The position numbers were made by a program, and so were the translations under genes. A DNA stretch of 64,000 nucleotides from Glaciecola sp028401415. Its GTDB lineage: Bacteria; Pseudomonadota; Gammaproteobacteria; Enterobacterales; Alteromonadaceae. This document shows, one piece after another, positions 1-6,253 of the stretch; positions within the stretch are counted from its first letter, which is position 1; each line of letters opens with the position of its first letter. Under the pieces are notes generated by a model that was not told the DNA's origin, searched no databases, and saw nothing but the letters and a program-made list of their open reading frames with translations. The stretch is taken from positions 4,278,001 to 4,342,000 of the forward strand of contig NZ_CP171821.2 in assembly GCF_028401415.2 (NCBI RefSeq), given 5' to 3'.

Positions 1-327
1 TGGGATTTGTACAAGACTGTCAAAAGACCAATTTGAAAAACATTGGAGAAAAAATGCGGAAAATTGGTAACCGTAAACATAACAAGAACTTAAAGACGGA
101 CATTGGCAAGAGCGGCCAACGCCGCAAATGCGAGCGTTGAGACTGTAGAATTAATCGTTTTTCACAGTAAATTTGTCGCCCAAGATCATTATTTGAGTTT
201 CTCTTTTTGTTCCTCAAGATGTCAGCTATCAATTTGGGTTTTGGATAATTTTTTTTGTGAACAGGTTGCGAATGCAGATAGTTGCTTTTTGTGTGTGAGA
301 TGGGCGTAATTACACGTTTGGAGATGG
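1..327. other. Left-edge non-coding stretch
   Basis: I see no convincing gene here; the short open frames have no start signals or recognisable similarity. The stretch contains an attC-like repeat (79-157, separate entry) and then AT-rich sequence up to the end of the broken transposase. The segment from about 158 to 327 may include the 3' end of the insertion sequence, but no clear terminal inverted repeat could be fixed. Confidence 0.5.
79..157 (+). repeat. attC-like repeat, copy A
   Basis: The stretch begins ATAACAAG, continues with AAGACGGA and a small GCGGC/GCCGC hairpin, and ends GTTGAGACTGTAGAATT. The same order of motifs is seen at 2815-2896, and its first part at 4134-4212. A left ATAACAA box, an internal palindrome and a right GTT box are the layout of integron attC sites, but the right box is not a clean GTTRRRY, so the call is tentative. 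Confidence 0.4.
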
Positions 328-1445
328 CTATTGCAGCGCATTCCTTAATTTTTCAATGTTATGCACTAAACAGTACATCTTCCATTGAGCATTTACGTTG
401 GTTTTTCCACGTAAGGTAAAGTAATTTATCTTTTTATTGATGGCGATGTTAGCAAACACAAGCTCCACACAGCCTAAGCGTTTACTGTACTGCTCACGGC
501 CTTTTTTACTGTCTATTTTATCTTTCATTTGCTGAATTAACGCCACATTTTTGGTGGGAGGTGCACCGCTTCTAAGAGATACTTGCCTGCCTCGTTTGTT
601 AGGGGGATTGCGCATACATCGCGTTTGCATTGGGCAGGTTTTGCAGTGGTTGAGATAGCCTTCAAACTTGTAATAATAGTGGCCTTCATTTAGGTGTGGC
701 TGTTTAGAAGATAGCCACATTGGCTTGCCGGCTGGACAACTACAAGTCATGGCGTCGCGGTCGAAGTGAAAGTCTTTCGGTGTGAAGAGTTTGTCTTTTG
801 TTAGGTTGCGTTGTTTGCGTCTAGTTTGTTGATGTTTTGACCCCATGCTTGGGCTTGCATAATGATTTGATGTTTATCATCACTAATCGCGACACCATTG
901 TAGCCTTGAATAGTGCCTTTGCTGGTGAGCATTTTGGCACTGTCGTTGTCGGTGATATTGCTTTTAATGGCTTTGTTTCGACTACCAATACGCTCTACAT
1001 TGCGCTTGTCTTGCAAGAAGGCCTCTATGCGCTTGGCCGTATTATCGAGCTTATTGCGATGCTTGCACTCTTTTTCAGGGGGGTTGTCTTGCTCAATGTG
1101 ATGCTTAAGAATACGCTGACTGGCTTCACGCAGGCGTTTGGCTTTACGATTAAGCTCATCATGGGTACCGCTTGACTCCTTGCTAGCATTGGAAGGGATT
1201 TTACAGCCATCGATGGCAAACATATGATGGCCAATTAACTGTTGCTGGTCACAAATCATCAAGACTTGCGTAAACAAAGGCTCAATATGGAGATGCATAT
1301 TGGCCACAAAACTGGCAATGGAGGTAAAGTGCGGTTGGGTATCGCCAGATAGCGCCATCAATGTGATATTGGTTTCACAGGCATGGGCGATACGGCGACT
1401 CGACACTATCCCATGTGCATATGCGTAGAGAATGATTTTAAGCAT
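328..1445 (-). pseudogene. Broken IS1182-family transposase
   Basis: Two minus-strand frames (801-1445 and 328-846) overlap out of phase and together look like an IS1182-type DDE transposase. The first carries the family segments 'LYAYAHGIVSSRRIA', 'MALSGDTQPHF' and 'FAIDGCKIPSNAS'. The second carries the cysteine segment 'CSCPAGKPMW' and the ending 'YCLVHNIEKLRNALQ'. Full-length family members are normally one frame of roughly 450-500 residues. Here the N-terminal region upstream of 1445 is lost (a stop lies four codons upstream), the middle part between 'QAWGQ' and the cysteine domain appears deleted, and the reading frame shifts near 801-846. The element should be immobile on its own. It abuts the truncated attC-like sequence at 1461, so it may have inserted into the cassette region. 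The outer IS ends could not be fixed. Confidence 0.85.
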
Positions 1446-1460
1446 AATGGCGGGAAAACC

Positions 1461-1529
1461 TGCATTTCACTTCGTTCAATTGTTGCAGATTTTAGCAAAT
1501 ACAAACTGCCGCTAATGCAGTTGTTAGCT
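1461..1529 (+). repeat. Truncated attC-like site (right half) before brnTA
   Basis: The stretch from TGCATTTCACTTCGTT to GTTAGCT aligns by eye with the right half of the complete attC-like site at 2135-2202 (TGCATTCCGCTTCGCT to GTTATCC). The left half is missing, replaced by IS-derived sequence. It would form the upstream border of the brnTA cassette, with recombination expected at the G/TT of position 1523/1524. Confidence 0.5.
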
Positions 1530-1533
1530 ACCC

Positions 1534-1567
1534 TTGACACATTTTTTAATGTACATACAATGTACAT
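1534..1567 (+). promoter_or_regulatory. brnTA promoter with paired operator boxes
   Basis: A TTGACA -35 box (1534-1539) and a TACAAT -10 box (1556-1561) are separated by 16 bp. Two copies of the self-complementary octamer ATGTACAT (1549-1556 and 1560-1567) lie 11 bp apart, overlapping the -10 box and touching the start codon of brnT at 1568. BrnA-type antitoxins are known to repress their own operons, so these are the likely operator. The expected transcription start falls at or next to the ATG, which suggests a leaderless message. Confidence 0.7.
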
Positions 1568-1855
1568 ATGATTAAATTTGAATGGGATTCGGCGAAAGCT
1601 GAATCAAATATAGAAAAGCATGGTATAAGCTTCGAAGAGGCGAAATCGGTATTTTTCGATGAGTTTGCTTTGCAGTTCTATGATGATTCAAATTCAGGTA
1701 TCGAAGAAGACCGATTTTTACTGCTTGGAACTAGTATTGAGTCGAGGATACTTCTTGTATGTCATTGCGAGAGATGTGATGGCGAAATAATACGATTAAT
1801 TTCAGCACGGAGAGCAACGAAGAAAGAGCAAAAACACTATCGAGGTGACTTATGA
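1568..1855 (+). CDS. brnT: BrnT family type II toxin
   Basis: This 95-residue protein has the BrnT family layout: an N-terminal FEWDSAKAESNIEKHGISFE segment, a central stretch with EEDRFLLLG, and a C-terminal IRLISARRATKKEQ segment. BrnT toxins are RelE-fold ribonucleases that inhibit translation and are neutralised by BrnA. The start is chosen because family members begin two residues before FEWD. No ribosome binding site precedes it, in keeping with the leaderless promoter described above. It overlaps brnA by 4 bp (ATGA), so the two are translationally coupled, and toxin-before-antitoxin order is normal for this family. The operon lies between two attC-like sequences and has its own promoter, as expected for a mobile cassette. 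Confidence 0.93.
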   Translation: MIKFEWDSAKAESNIEKHGISFEEAKSVFFDEFALQFYDDSNSGIEEDRFLLLGTSIESRILLVCHCERCDGEIIRLISARRATKKEQKHYRGDL

Positions 1856-2076
1856 AAGCTGAATATGATTTCTCGAAGATGAAGTCTCGAAAAAACCCAT
1901 ATTATTCAAAATTAAAAAAACCTGTCACAATGCGACTGAGCGAAGATGTTATTGATTATTTCAAGGCGATGTCAGAGGAGAATGGTGTGCCTTACCAAAG
2001 CCTCATTAATTTATACCTTCGAGATTGTGTTGTTCAGCACAGGAAAATAGACATTGCATGGAAAACGAGTAGCTAA
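1852..2076 (+). CDS. brnA: BrnA-like antitoxin
   Basis: This 74-residue protein follows brnT with a 4-bp overlap. It contains a basic N-terminal region, a 'KKPVTMRLSEDVIDYFKAMS' segment and 'PYQSLINLYLRDCV', which fit a ribbon-helix-helix DNA-binding fold as in BrnA/CopG-type antitoxins. It should bind BrnT and, as a dimer or complex, repress the operon at the ATGTACAT boxes upstream. Its stop codon TAA (2074-2076) is also the first three bases of the downstream attC-like TAACAAACG box, a compact arrangement typical of integron cassettes. Confidence 0.88.
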   Translation: MKAEYDFSKMKSRKNPYYSKLKKPVTMRLSEDVIDYFKAMSEENGVPYQSLINLYLRDCVVQHRKIDIAWKTSS

Positions 2077-2202
2077 CAAACGTTTCATGGCGTTCGTTGT
2101 CGCTCTCTCGGATGTGCAATTTGTTGAGGATTTTGCATTCCGCTTCGCTTCATTTTTGCAAAATCCTCAACAAATTGCACACTGCATAAACGGGTGTTAT
2201 CC
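2074..2202 (+). repeat. attC-like recombination site with 25-bp perfect stem
   Basis: The site opens with TAACAAACG and closes with CGGGTGTTATCC, two nearly complementary ends. Inside is a perfect 25-bp inverted repeat (2113-2137 against 2157-2181) around a 19-nt loop. Length, imperfect outer boxes and a long central stem match the long attC sites of chromosomal integrons such as those of Vibrio. The right box GTTATCC departs from GTTRRRY at one position. It separates two toxin-antitoxin operons in the same orientation. Confidence 0.75.
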
Positions 2203-2217
2203 CTAAAAAATGAGTCA

Positions 2218-2271
2218 TTGATTAAGCCCTAAATAAAGAGCTACAATCAGCTCTATATTTATTGGGGGGGG
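2218..2271 (+). promoter_or_regulatory. Promoter, operator and poly-G ribosome binding site of the Phd/RelE operon
   Basis: A TTGATT (2218-2223) and TACAAT (2242-2247) pair with 18-bp spacing form a plausible promoter. The inverted repeat AGAGCT-N6-AGCTCT (2237-2254) surrounds the -10 box and is a likely antitoxin operator. A run of eight G residues (2264-2271) sits at ribosome-binding distance from the ATG at 2279. Confidence 0.6.
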
Positions 2272-2278
2272 TAAAACC

Positions 2279-2530
2279 ATGCGACAAGTTTTAGCTGATT
2301 GTTCAGCGAGCATATCTGAATTAAAGAAAAATCCTTCTGCACTGCTAAATGAAGCCGATGGTGCAACAATTGCGATACTAAATCATAACAGACCTGTTGC
2401 CTATCTGGTTCCGGCAGATACTTATGAGCAATTGATGGATTTGTTAGATGACTACGAACTATCAAAGATTGTAGAGAACCGCCGCTCCGAGATTGATAAT
2501 GCAATAGAAGTTAAATTGAATGACTTATAG
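2279..2530 (+). CDS. Phd/YefM (RelB-like) family antitoxin
   Basis: This 83-residue protein has the Phd/YefM pattern: an N-terminal 'SASISELKKNPSALLNEADG' DNA-binding part, then 'TIAILNHNRPVAYLVPADTYE', and an acidic C-terminal tail that would wrap the toxin. The partner RelE-type toxin begins inside its last codons (11-bp overlap). The upstream inverted repeat over the -10 box suggests autoregulation. The start is the first ATG after the G-rich ribosome binding site. The module is bordered by the long attC-like site upstream and a shorter attC-like repeat downstream. Confidence 0.92.
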   Translation: MRQVLADCSASISELKKNPSALLNEADGATIAILNHNRPVAYLVPADTYEQLMDLLDDYELSKIVENRRSEIDNAIEVKLNDL

Positions 2531-2807
2531 GTTAAAGTTTGTTCCATCTGCATTTAAAGAATGGAACAAACTAGGTGCGTCAATTAAATCTCAATTCGAG
2601 AAAAAGCTTAGAGAGAGGCTTGACAACCCACATGTCATTCCCGACAAACTAAAAGGTTATAAATCAGTCTATAAAATTAAGTTGAGAACTGCCGGATATC
2701 GAATGGCGTATGAAGTGTTTGATGATGAGATTTTAGTCTACGTTTTAGCTGTCGGAAAGCGAGACAAAGATGCAATCTTTAAGAAATTGGCAAAACGTAT
2801 TGACTAA
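2520..2807 (+). CDS. RelE/ParE family toxin
   Basis: This 95-residue basic protein begins 'TYRLKFVPSAFKEWNKL' and contains 'LKGYKSVYKIKLRTAGYRM' and 'YVLAVGKRDKDAIF'. These are the successive strands and basic residues of RelE-type endoribonucleases that cut mRNA in the ribosomal A site. Length is normal for the family. It overlaps its antitoxin gene by 11 bp, so it has no separate promoter. The likely pair with the preceding Phd/YefM protein forms a stabilising addiction module, common in integron cassette arrays. Confidence 0.93.
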   Translation: MTYRLKFVPSAFKEWNKLGASIKSQFEKKLRERLDNPHVIPDKLKGYKSVYKIKLRTAGYRMAYEVFDDEILVYVLAVGKRDKDAIFKKLAKRID

Positions 2808-2814
2808 TCACGGG

Positions 2815-2882
2815 ATAACAAAATGATGAAGACGGATTTGTCACAAAAGCGGTGCCAAACCGCTTGTCAAAAGTGTTGAGAC
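2815..2882 (+). repeat. attC-like repeat, copy B
   Basis: Starting eight bases after the relE stop codon, ATAACAAAATG is followed by AAGACGGATTTG, a GCGGT/ACCGC hairpin and GTTGAGACTG. The motif order matches copy A (79-157). It would be the 3' border of the Phd/RelE cassette. The right box GTTGAGA is not a full GTTRRRY match. Confidence 0.45.
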
Positions 2883-3045
2883 TGTAGAATTTATCGGTGT
2901 CATAAGCAAGCTTAAAAATTGTGTGAAATTTAATCAAAAAATCTAACGCTATGTAAATTTTAGATAGGTTTGAGCATTGATTGAAGCAAATAATCGACAC
3001 AGGAGACGGCAAATTTTGAGGATACTATTAATTCTACAGTCTCAC
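2875..3045. repeat. Short element bounded by inverted repeats
   Basis: TGAGACTGTAGAATTTAT near 2877 is repeated in opposite orientation as ATTAATTCTACAGTCTCA at 3027-3044, and the same word occurs once more next to copy A (136-157). The ~170 bp between the arms contain no gene. It could be a miniature element mobilised by an IS with these ends, or two opposed cassette junctions. Confidence 0.45.
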
Positions 3046-3142
3046 TATACGCACAAACGTTAAGCAGTATACCGCTTTAGATGAAAACGTTGAGGAGCCC
3101 TGGCAACCTTAGATGAATGATTCAAAGATATAGGCGATTCCG

Positions 3143-3247
3143 ATGGCAATTGACGAACTTAAATCGCTCTTTTCGTTTTTGAATCGAGAAGACGCGCCTC
3201 CCGGCGTTTACCCGTTAATTGAAGTGTTGCGCGAAGGTAATTCATGA
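3143..3247 (+). CDS. Small hypothetical protein (34 residues)
   Basis: A short frame runs from ATG at 3143 to TGA at 3245-3247 and encodes 34 residues starting MAIDELKSLF and ending VLREGNS. Its end overlaps the ATG of the next membrane-protein gene by 4 bp (ATGA), which supports translation and coupling. No family was recognised. The ribosome binding site is weak, so the call rests mainly on the overlap. Confidence 0.4.
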   Translation: MAIDELKSLFSFLNREDAPPGVYPLIEVLREGNS

Positions 3248-3597
3248 TCCAGAAACCTGAAAAACCAAAGAACTATATTCGAGACCAATTCCTTATAGCC
3301 TTTTTTGTTTTAAATGTCATTTTGGCGTTATTCCTCTGGCAGGCTCCACATTACCTGTTCGTCTCTATCCCATTGGTGTTGTATTTTATCGTTGACGGAA
3401 TTTGGTTTAAAAATTACAACGCACAAAAACGCGAATACGATGAAAAAGTTTCCGCTAATAATGCAGCAAAAAGAGAAGCTGCCAGAGTAGACGGTCTTTA
3501 TCCAAAAGATAGCTCGGTAAATGAGAATATCGCCAACTACTTAAAACAGCAGCGAGAGAAAAAAGCCAATAAAAAATGGTGGCAGTTTTGGCTGTAG
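3244..3597 (+). CDS. Hypothetical two-helix membrane protein
   Basis: This 117-residue protein has two adjacent hydrophobic helices (about residues 13-30 and 34-50) followed by a charged, lysine-rich cytoplasmic tail ending KKWWQFWL. GAAGG sits at a suitable distance before the ATG. The start overlaps the end of the 34-residue frame upstream. I do not recognise the family. It lies in the cassette-like region between attC-like repeats, where small membrane proteins of unknown function are common. Confidence 0.7.
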   Translation: MIQKPEKPKNYIRDQFLIAFFVLNVILALFLWQAPHYLFVSIPLVLYFIVDGIWFKNYNAQKREYDEKVSANNAAKREAARVDGLYPKDSSVNENIANYLKQQREKKANKKWWQFWL

Positions 3598-3674
3598 TTG
3601 CGCATCCAAACCAATTAACATTGTTCGCTTCGCTTTTAGGGACAAGTGCTCATCGTGTAATCCAGCGAGGTCAT

Positions 3675-3944
3675 ATGAAGTTTCTATTCATCCTTAGTAC
3701 CCTTATAACAATAGTGGGTTGCTCAAGCACTCAAACGTCCCATCACGAATCTATATGTTTGGAATCTGAAGAAGCGGCAAGAACGATGGGGCAGCAAATT
3801 TATGATTCAGGTTTCAATAATCGTGTGAGCTATTGGGTTACAGGTGATCCTTCAATACCGATGCGTGGGTTGGGGTTAATGTTTGGAGGTGTTGATCCTA
3901 AGCTTTTTTGTCCAAATGGTGGATATCCGATAGTCGCAGTTTAA
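3675..3944 (+). CDS. Small putative lipoprotein
   Basis: This 89-residue protein starts MKFLFILSTLITIVGCSS. It has a hydrophobic signal and a lipobox-like IVGC with the cysteine at about residue 16, so it is probably a lipid-anchored envelope protein. GAGG lies five bases before the ATG at 3675; an upstream in-frame start at 3576 has no such support. The mature part has two further cysteines (SICLESEE and KLFCPNGG). No family was recognised. It is followed by about 290 bp without a gene, holding the attC-like repeat C. Confidence 0.65.
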   Translation: MKFLFILSTLITIVGCSSTQTSHHESICLESEEAARTMGQQIYDSGFNNRVSYWVTGDPSIPMRGLGLMFGGVDPKLFCPNGGYPIVAV

Positions 3945-4133
3945 GAGAGCAAGGACTCAACGTATGATATTGATAACGTTATGAGTTGGTCTCGAACAGT
4001 ATTAAGAGCGACGGTTAAGGAGCATGAAGCTCTCTCTGAAAAATAGAAAGAGCCAAGTCTTTAGCTAGTGATCTAAAATGTCATCCTGCAGTTTTGGTTT
4101 TTCTTGGCTGGGATATTGATAGCGAGAACGCTG

Positions 4134-4212
4134 CATAACAAACGAATAAAACGGATTTTGCAATAAGACGTTTCAAAACCGCTTATTCAAAGTGTCACGT
4201 TGCTTGTTGAAA
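4134..4212 (+). repeat. attC-like repeat, copy C
   Basis: CATAACAAACGAATAAAACG opens a stretch with an AATAAGACG/CGCTTATT stem and ends CGTTGCTTGTTGAAA. Its left end matches copies A and B and the TAACAAACG box at 2074. Its ends are roughly complementary (AACAAACG against CGTTGCTTGTT). It precedes the next small gene by about 20 bp. Confidence 0.5.
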
Positions 4213-4234
4213 TTTCATATATGGAGGTTTTCTT

Positions 4235-4498
4235 ATGTCAAGCGGTGAGCTAGGTGCCAGAATAGCGTTTTTATTCTTAACAGTTGCATGTTTGATAATG
4301 GCATACGGCTCATTTTTTGTTTATGACCTAAGAGTCCACGGAGCATCAATAGTTTTCATGGCTATATTTTTCTTTGTTACCCAATACGATATAAAAAAGG
4401 TATTCCAGCTTGAGCAGAAGTTGAGTCTCATTCAAAAACTCTGTATCGGTGCGTGGGTAGTACTAACCATCATTGGATCTTTTAGGCATACGACTTAA
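4235..4498 (+). CDS. Hypothetical membrane protein, about three helices
   Basis: This 87-residue protein has hydrophobic segments at about residues 8-28, 34-49 and 67-82 with short charged loops. GGAGG lies nine bases before the ATG, a strong ribosome binding site. No family was recognised. It immediately follows the attC-like repeat at 4134-4212, so it may be the first gene of another cassette. Confidence 0.7.
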   Translation: MSSGELGARIAFLFLTVACLIMAYGSFFVYDLRVHGASIVFMAIFFFVTQYDIKKVFQLEQKLSLIQKLCIGAWVVLTIIGSFRHTT

Positions 4499-4601
4499 TA
4501 AACAGTTTATCATACCCATTCTCGTTCGCGGGCACAGCAACAAGTAGGGGCAACTAGATTGTGAAATGCATTTTTTTACAGCCTTGTCTTAAGGAAATTC
4601 A

Positions 4602-5003
4602 ATGAAAAAACGCTTACTTACATACTTGTTTTTATTTCCTTGCTTTGCGCTTGCAAACCAAGAGACTTTATCTATTGATACGCCATTGCCGTCTGAGTTT
4701 GAGCTTGTTTTTCCAAACGACACAAATCTGCAGCCAGAGGAAAGTGAATTTAGGGTGTTAGATTTTGTGTTAATGAGTAACGAAAAGGGTGAACGATGGG
4801 TTGTTGTTACCCTAAAGAACGAAGCATCGGGGCGCAGAACGTTCAATCATAAGCACATAATGGGTTTGTTAGCCGACGGCACAAGGCTGCATCCGAGAAA
4901 GATATCACAAAGCTTTGTTGCAAAAGAAAGCTTGTCGGTCATTATCGACTTTGGTCCCAACAAGTTTCCTTTGTTAAGGGTATACTCAAGGTTGGCGCAA
5001 TAA
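4602..5003 (+). CDS. Hypothetical exported protein
   Basis: This 133-residue protein begins with a typical Sec signal peptide (MKKRLLTYLFLFPCFALA, cleavage likely after ALA). The mature region is predicted mostly beta and contains 'ERWVVVTLKNEASGRRTF' and 'RLHPRKISQSFVAKESLS', which looks like a small Ig-like fold of periplasmic accessory proteins. AAGGA precedes the ATG. Family and role are unknown. The following gene begins 57 bp downstream on the same strand. Confidence 0.7.
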   Translation: MKKRLLTYLFLFPCFALANQETLSIDTPLPSEFELVFPNDTNLQPEESEFRVLDFVLMSNEKGERWVVVTLKNEASGRRTFNHKHIMGLLADGTRLHPRKISQSFVAKESLSVIIDFGPNKFPLLRVYSRLAQ

Positions 5004-5060
5004 TAGGCTGTAGCATCGGCGCAGAGTAAGTCCAGAGCGGCTTCATACATCTAAAAGGGA

Positions 5061-5192
5061 ATGGCTATGGAAACAATCATAAATTTTATGCTAAGCGCAG
5101 GACTGGTGATCTTGGTGTTATTCATTGCTGCTATATTCGCTGGCAAAAGCCTGGCTGATAGGCAGTCAAAAAAAGATAAGGATTCAGACTGA
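5061..5192 (+). CDS. Small single-helix membrane protein (43 residues)
   Basis: A frame from ATG at 5061 to TGA at 5190-5192 encodes 43 residues. There is one hydrophobic helix (about residues 9-28, GLVILVLFIAAIF) and a charged tail ending KKDKDSD. AAAAGGGA lies directly before the ATG, somewhat close for a ribosome binding site; the second ATG at 5067 would have better spacing. Small size and a single helix fit a membrane microprotein. No family was recognised. Confidence 0.55.
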   Translation: MAMETIINFMLSAGLVILVLFIAAIFAGKSLADRQSKKDKDSD

Positions 5193-5243
5193 GTTTACTT
5201 TAATGTGTAAACTAGTTTTTAAATGAAGCGAGAGAGCTATTTC

Positions 5244-5480
5244 ATGAGTACAGCACTTTTTATCGTTATGTTAATTTTAGGCATTATCATTTTAGATGCT
5301 GGGGCGCCTCCTTTGCTGGCATGGGCTTGCATCGTTGTTGCGGTATTGATGCTTGTTAAGCGGCTTTTTTCTGGCTCTAAAAGTGTCGACGTAGGGGGTG
5401 ATGGTTCGTATAGTGATAAAAGCGGTTCGGGATTTTTCTCGGGTGGTGATGGCGACGGCGGCGGAGGCGGCGGCGAATGA
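5244..5480 (+). CDS. Small membrane protein with glycine-rich tail
   Basis: From the ATG at 5244 the product is 78 residues: two hydrophobic helices (MSTALFIVMLILGIIIL and LLAWACIVVAVLMLV), then a low-complexity tail rich in Gly, Ser and Asp ending in a run of Gly. GAGAG before 5244 supports this start over 5223. The tail resembles those of TPM-type and related membrane proteins but no catalytic domain is present. The stop overlaps the next ATG by 4 bp. Function unknown. Confidence 0.6.
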   Translation: MSTALFIVMLILGIIILDAGAPPLLAWACIVVAVLMLVKRLFSGSKSVDVGGDGSYSDKSGSGFFSGGDGDGGGGGGE

Positions 5481-5695
5481 GTCATGACCAAAACAAGCAA
5501 GCTAAAACCCTGTCTAAAAAAGTCCGATTAATCATTGGCATATTATCTATCCCCTCATTGATACTGACCGCCATGTTGCTCAAGTTAGCTTTGGATGGAC
5601 AGCAAGATTCCATTGGCTTTTTTGAACTAACATATGCGGTCGTCGGTATTTTTGCAGCATACATTGCGCTAACTGGAAAACGGTTTTTTCTGTAA
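5477..5695 (+). CDS. Hypothetical two-helix membrane protein
   Basis: This 72-residue protein has a charged N-terminus (MSHDQNKQAKTLSKKVR) and two hydrophobic helices at about residues 18-38 and 48-66. Its ATG overlaps the stop codon of the preceding gene (ATGA), so the two are translationally coupled. No family was recognised. It belongs to the run of small membrane proteins upstream of the ChrA-type transporter. Confidence 0.65.
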   Translation: MSHDQNKQAKTLSKKVRLIIGILSIPSLILTAMLLKLALDGQQDSIGFFELTYAVVGIFAAYIALTGKRFFL

Positions 5696-5782
5696 AGAAC
5701 CAAAGCGTGGCTTTTCATATATAAACTTCAGTGGTAATGCACGCGTCAGCGCGTGCGTGATTCAAAACGAGGCAATGCATCA

Positions 5783-6253
5783 ATGAGTGAAGAGCAGAAA
5801 GTAGATGAGCAAAGTAATACAAACGAGCCACACAACTCACAAGATAATAAGCTTTTTGTGTACCTTTGTATTGCAATTGTGGGCGTTGCCTTGATCCTCA
5901 TATTGTTTAATTTTCGAAGCGCAGGCGGATATCAACACATGGCTGAAGACGTCCGCACAATGTTGTTTGCAGATAATGTTGACGACGCTAGCGTAGTGCG
6001 CACACGCGCGCTTTTAATTACCTATCGTGAAGTGCAAGGCTTGCTTGAACTCAGAGTAAATGTGACAGGTATTGAAGGCGAGTTTGAGTCGTATCGAGCG
6101 GAAGCATTGGCGTTTGTCTGTTCCCATCCATATTTAGCATCGCAAATGGAGAATGGAAAAACGGTAGAGCTAAATTTAGTGGCAAGCGAGCGTAAATTAG
6201 ATAAGTATTTGTCGTTAATGGTTGAGGCTGAACAATGTGACGCCTTTAGTTAA
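5783..6253 (+). CDS. Hypothetical single-pass membrane protein
   Basis: This 156-residue protein has a hydrophilic, Asn/Gln/Glu-rich N-terminus, one membrane helix (about residues 27-47, LFVYLCIAIVGVALILILF) and a C-terminal soluble domain with two cysteines (FVCSHPYL and EQCDAFS). The start at 5783 is preferred over 5753 because GAGG lies upstream of it. Its stop codon is directly followed by the ATG of the ChrA-type transporter with no gap, so the two are probably co-translated. Family unknown. Confidence 0.7.
   Translation: MSEEQKVDEQSNTNEPHNSQDNKLFVYLCIAIVGVALILILFNFRSAGGYQHMAEDVRTMLFADNVDDASVVRTRALLITYREVQGLLELRVNVTGIEGEFESYRAEALAFVCSHPYLASQMENGKTVELNLVASERKLDKYLSLMVEAEQCDAFS

Noticed and set aside
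103..309. Open frame of 68 codons at the left edge
   Set aside because: It runs through the attC-like repeat, has no ribosome binding site and no protein-like pattern.
837..1175. Open frame on the plus strand inside the transposase remnant
   Set aside because: It is antisense to clear transposase sequence and has no start signal of its own.
5237..5500. Proline-rich open frame on the minus strand
   Set aside because: It is the complement of the glycine-rich tail of the plus-strand gene, and has no supporting start signal.
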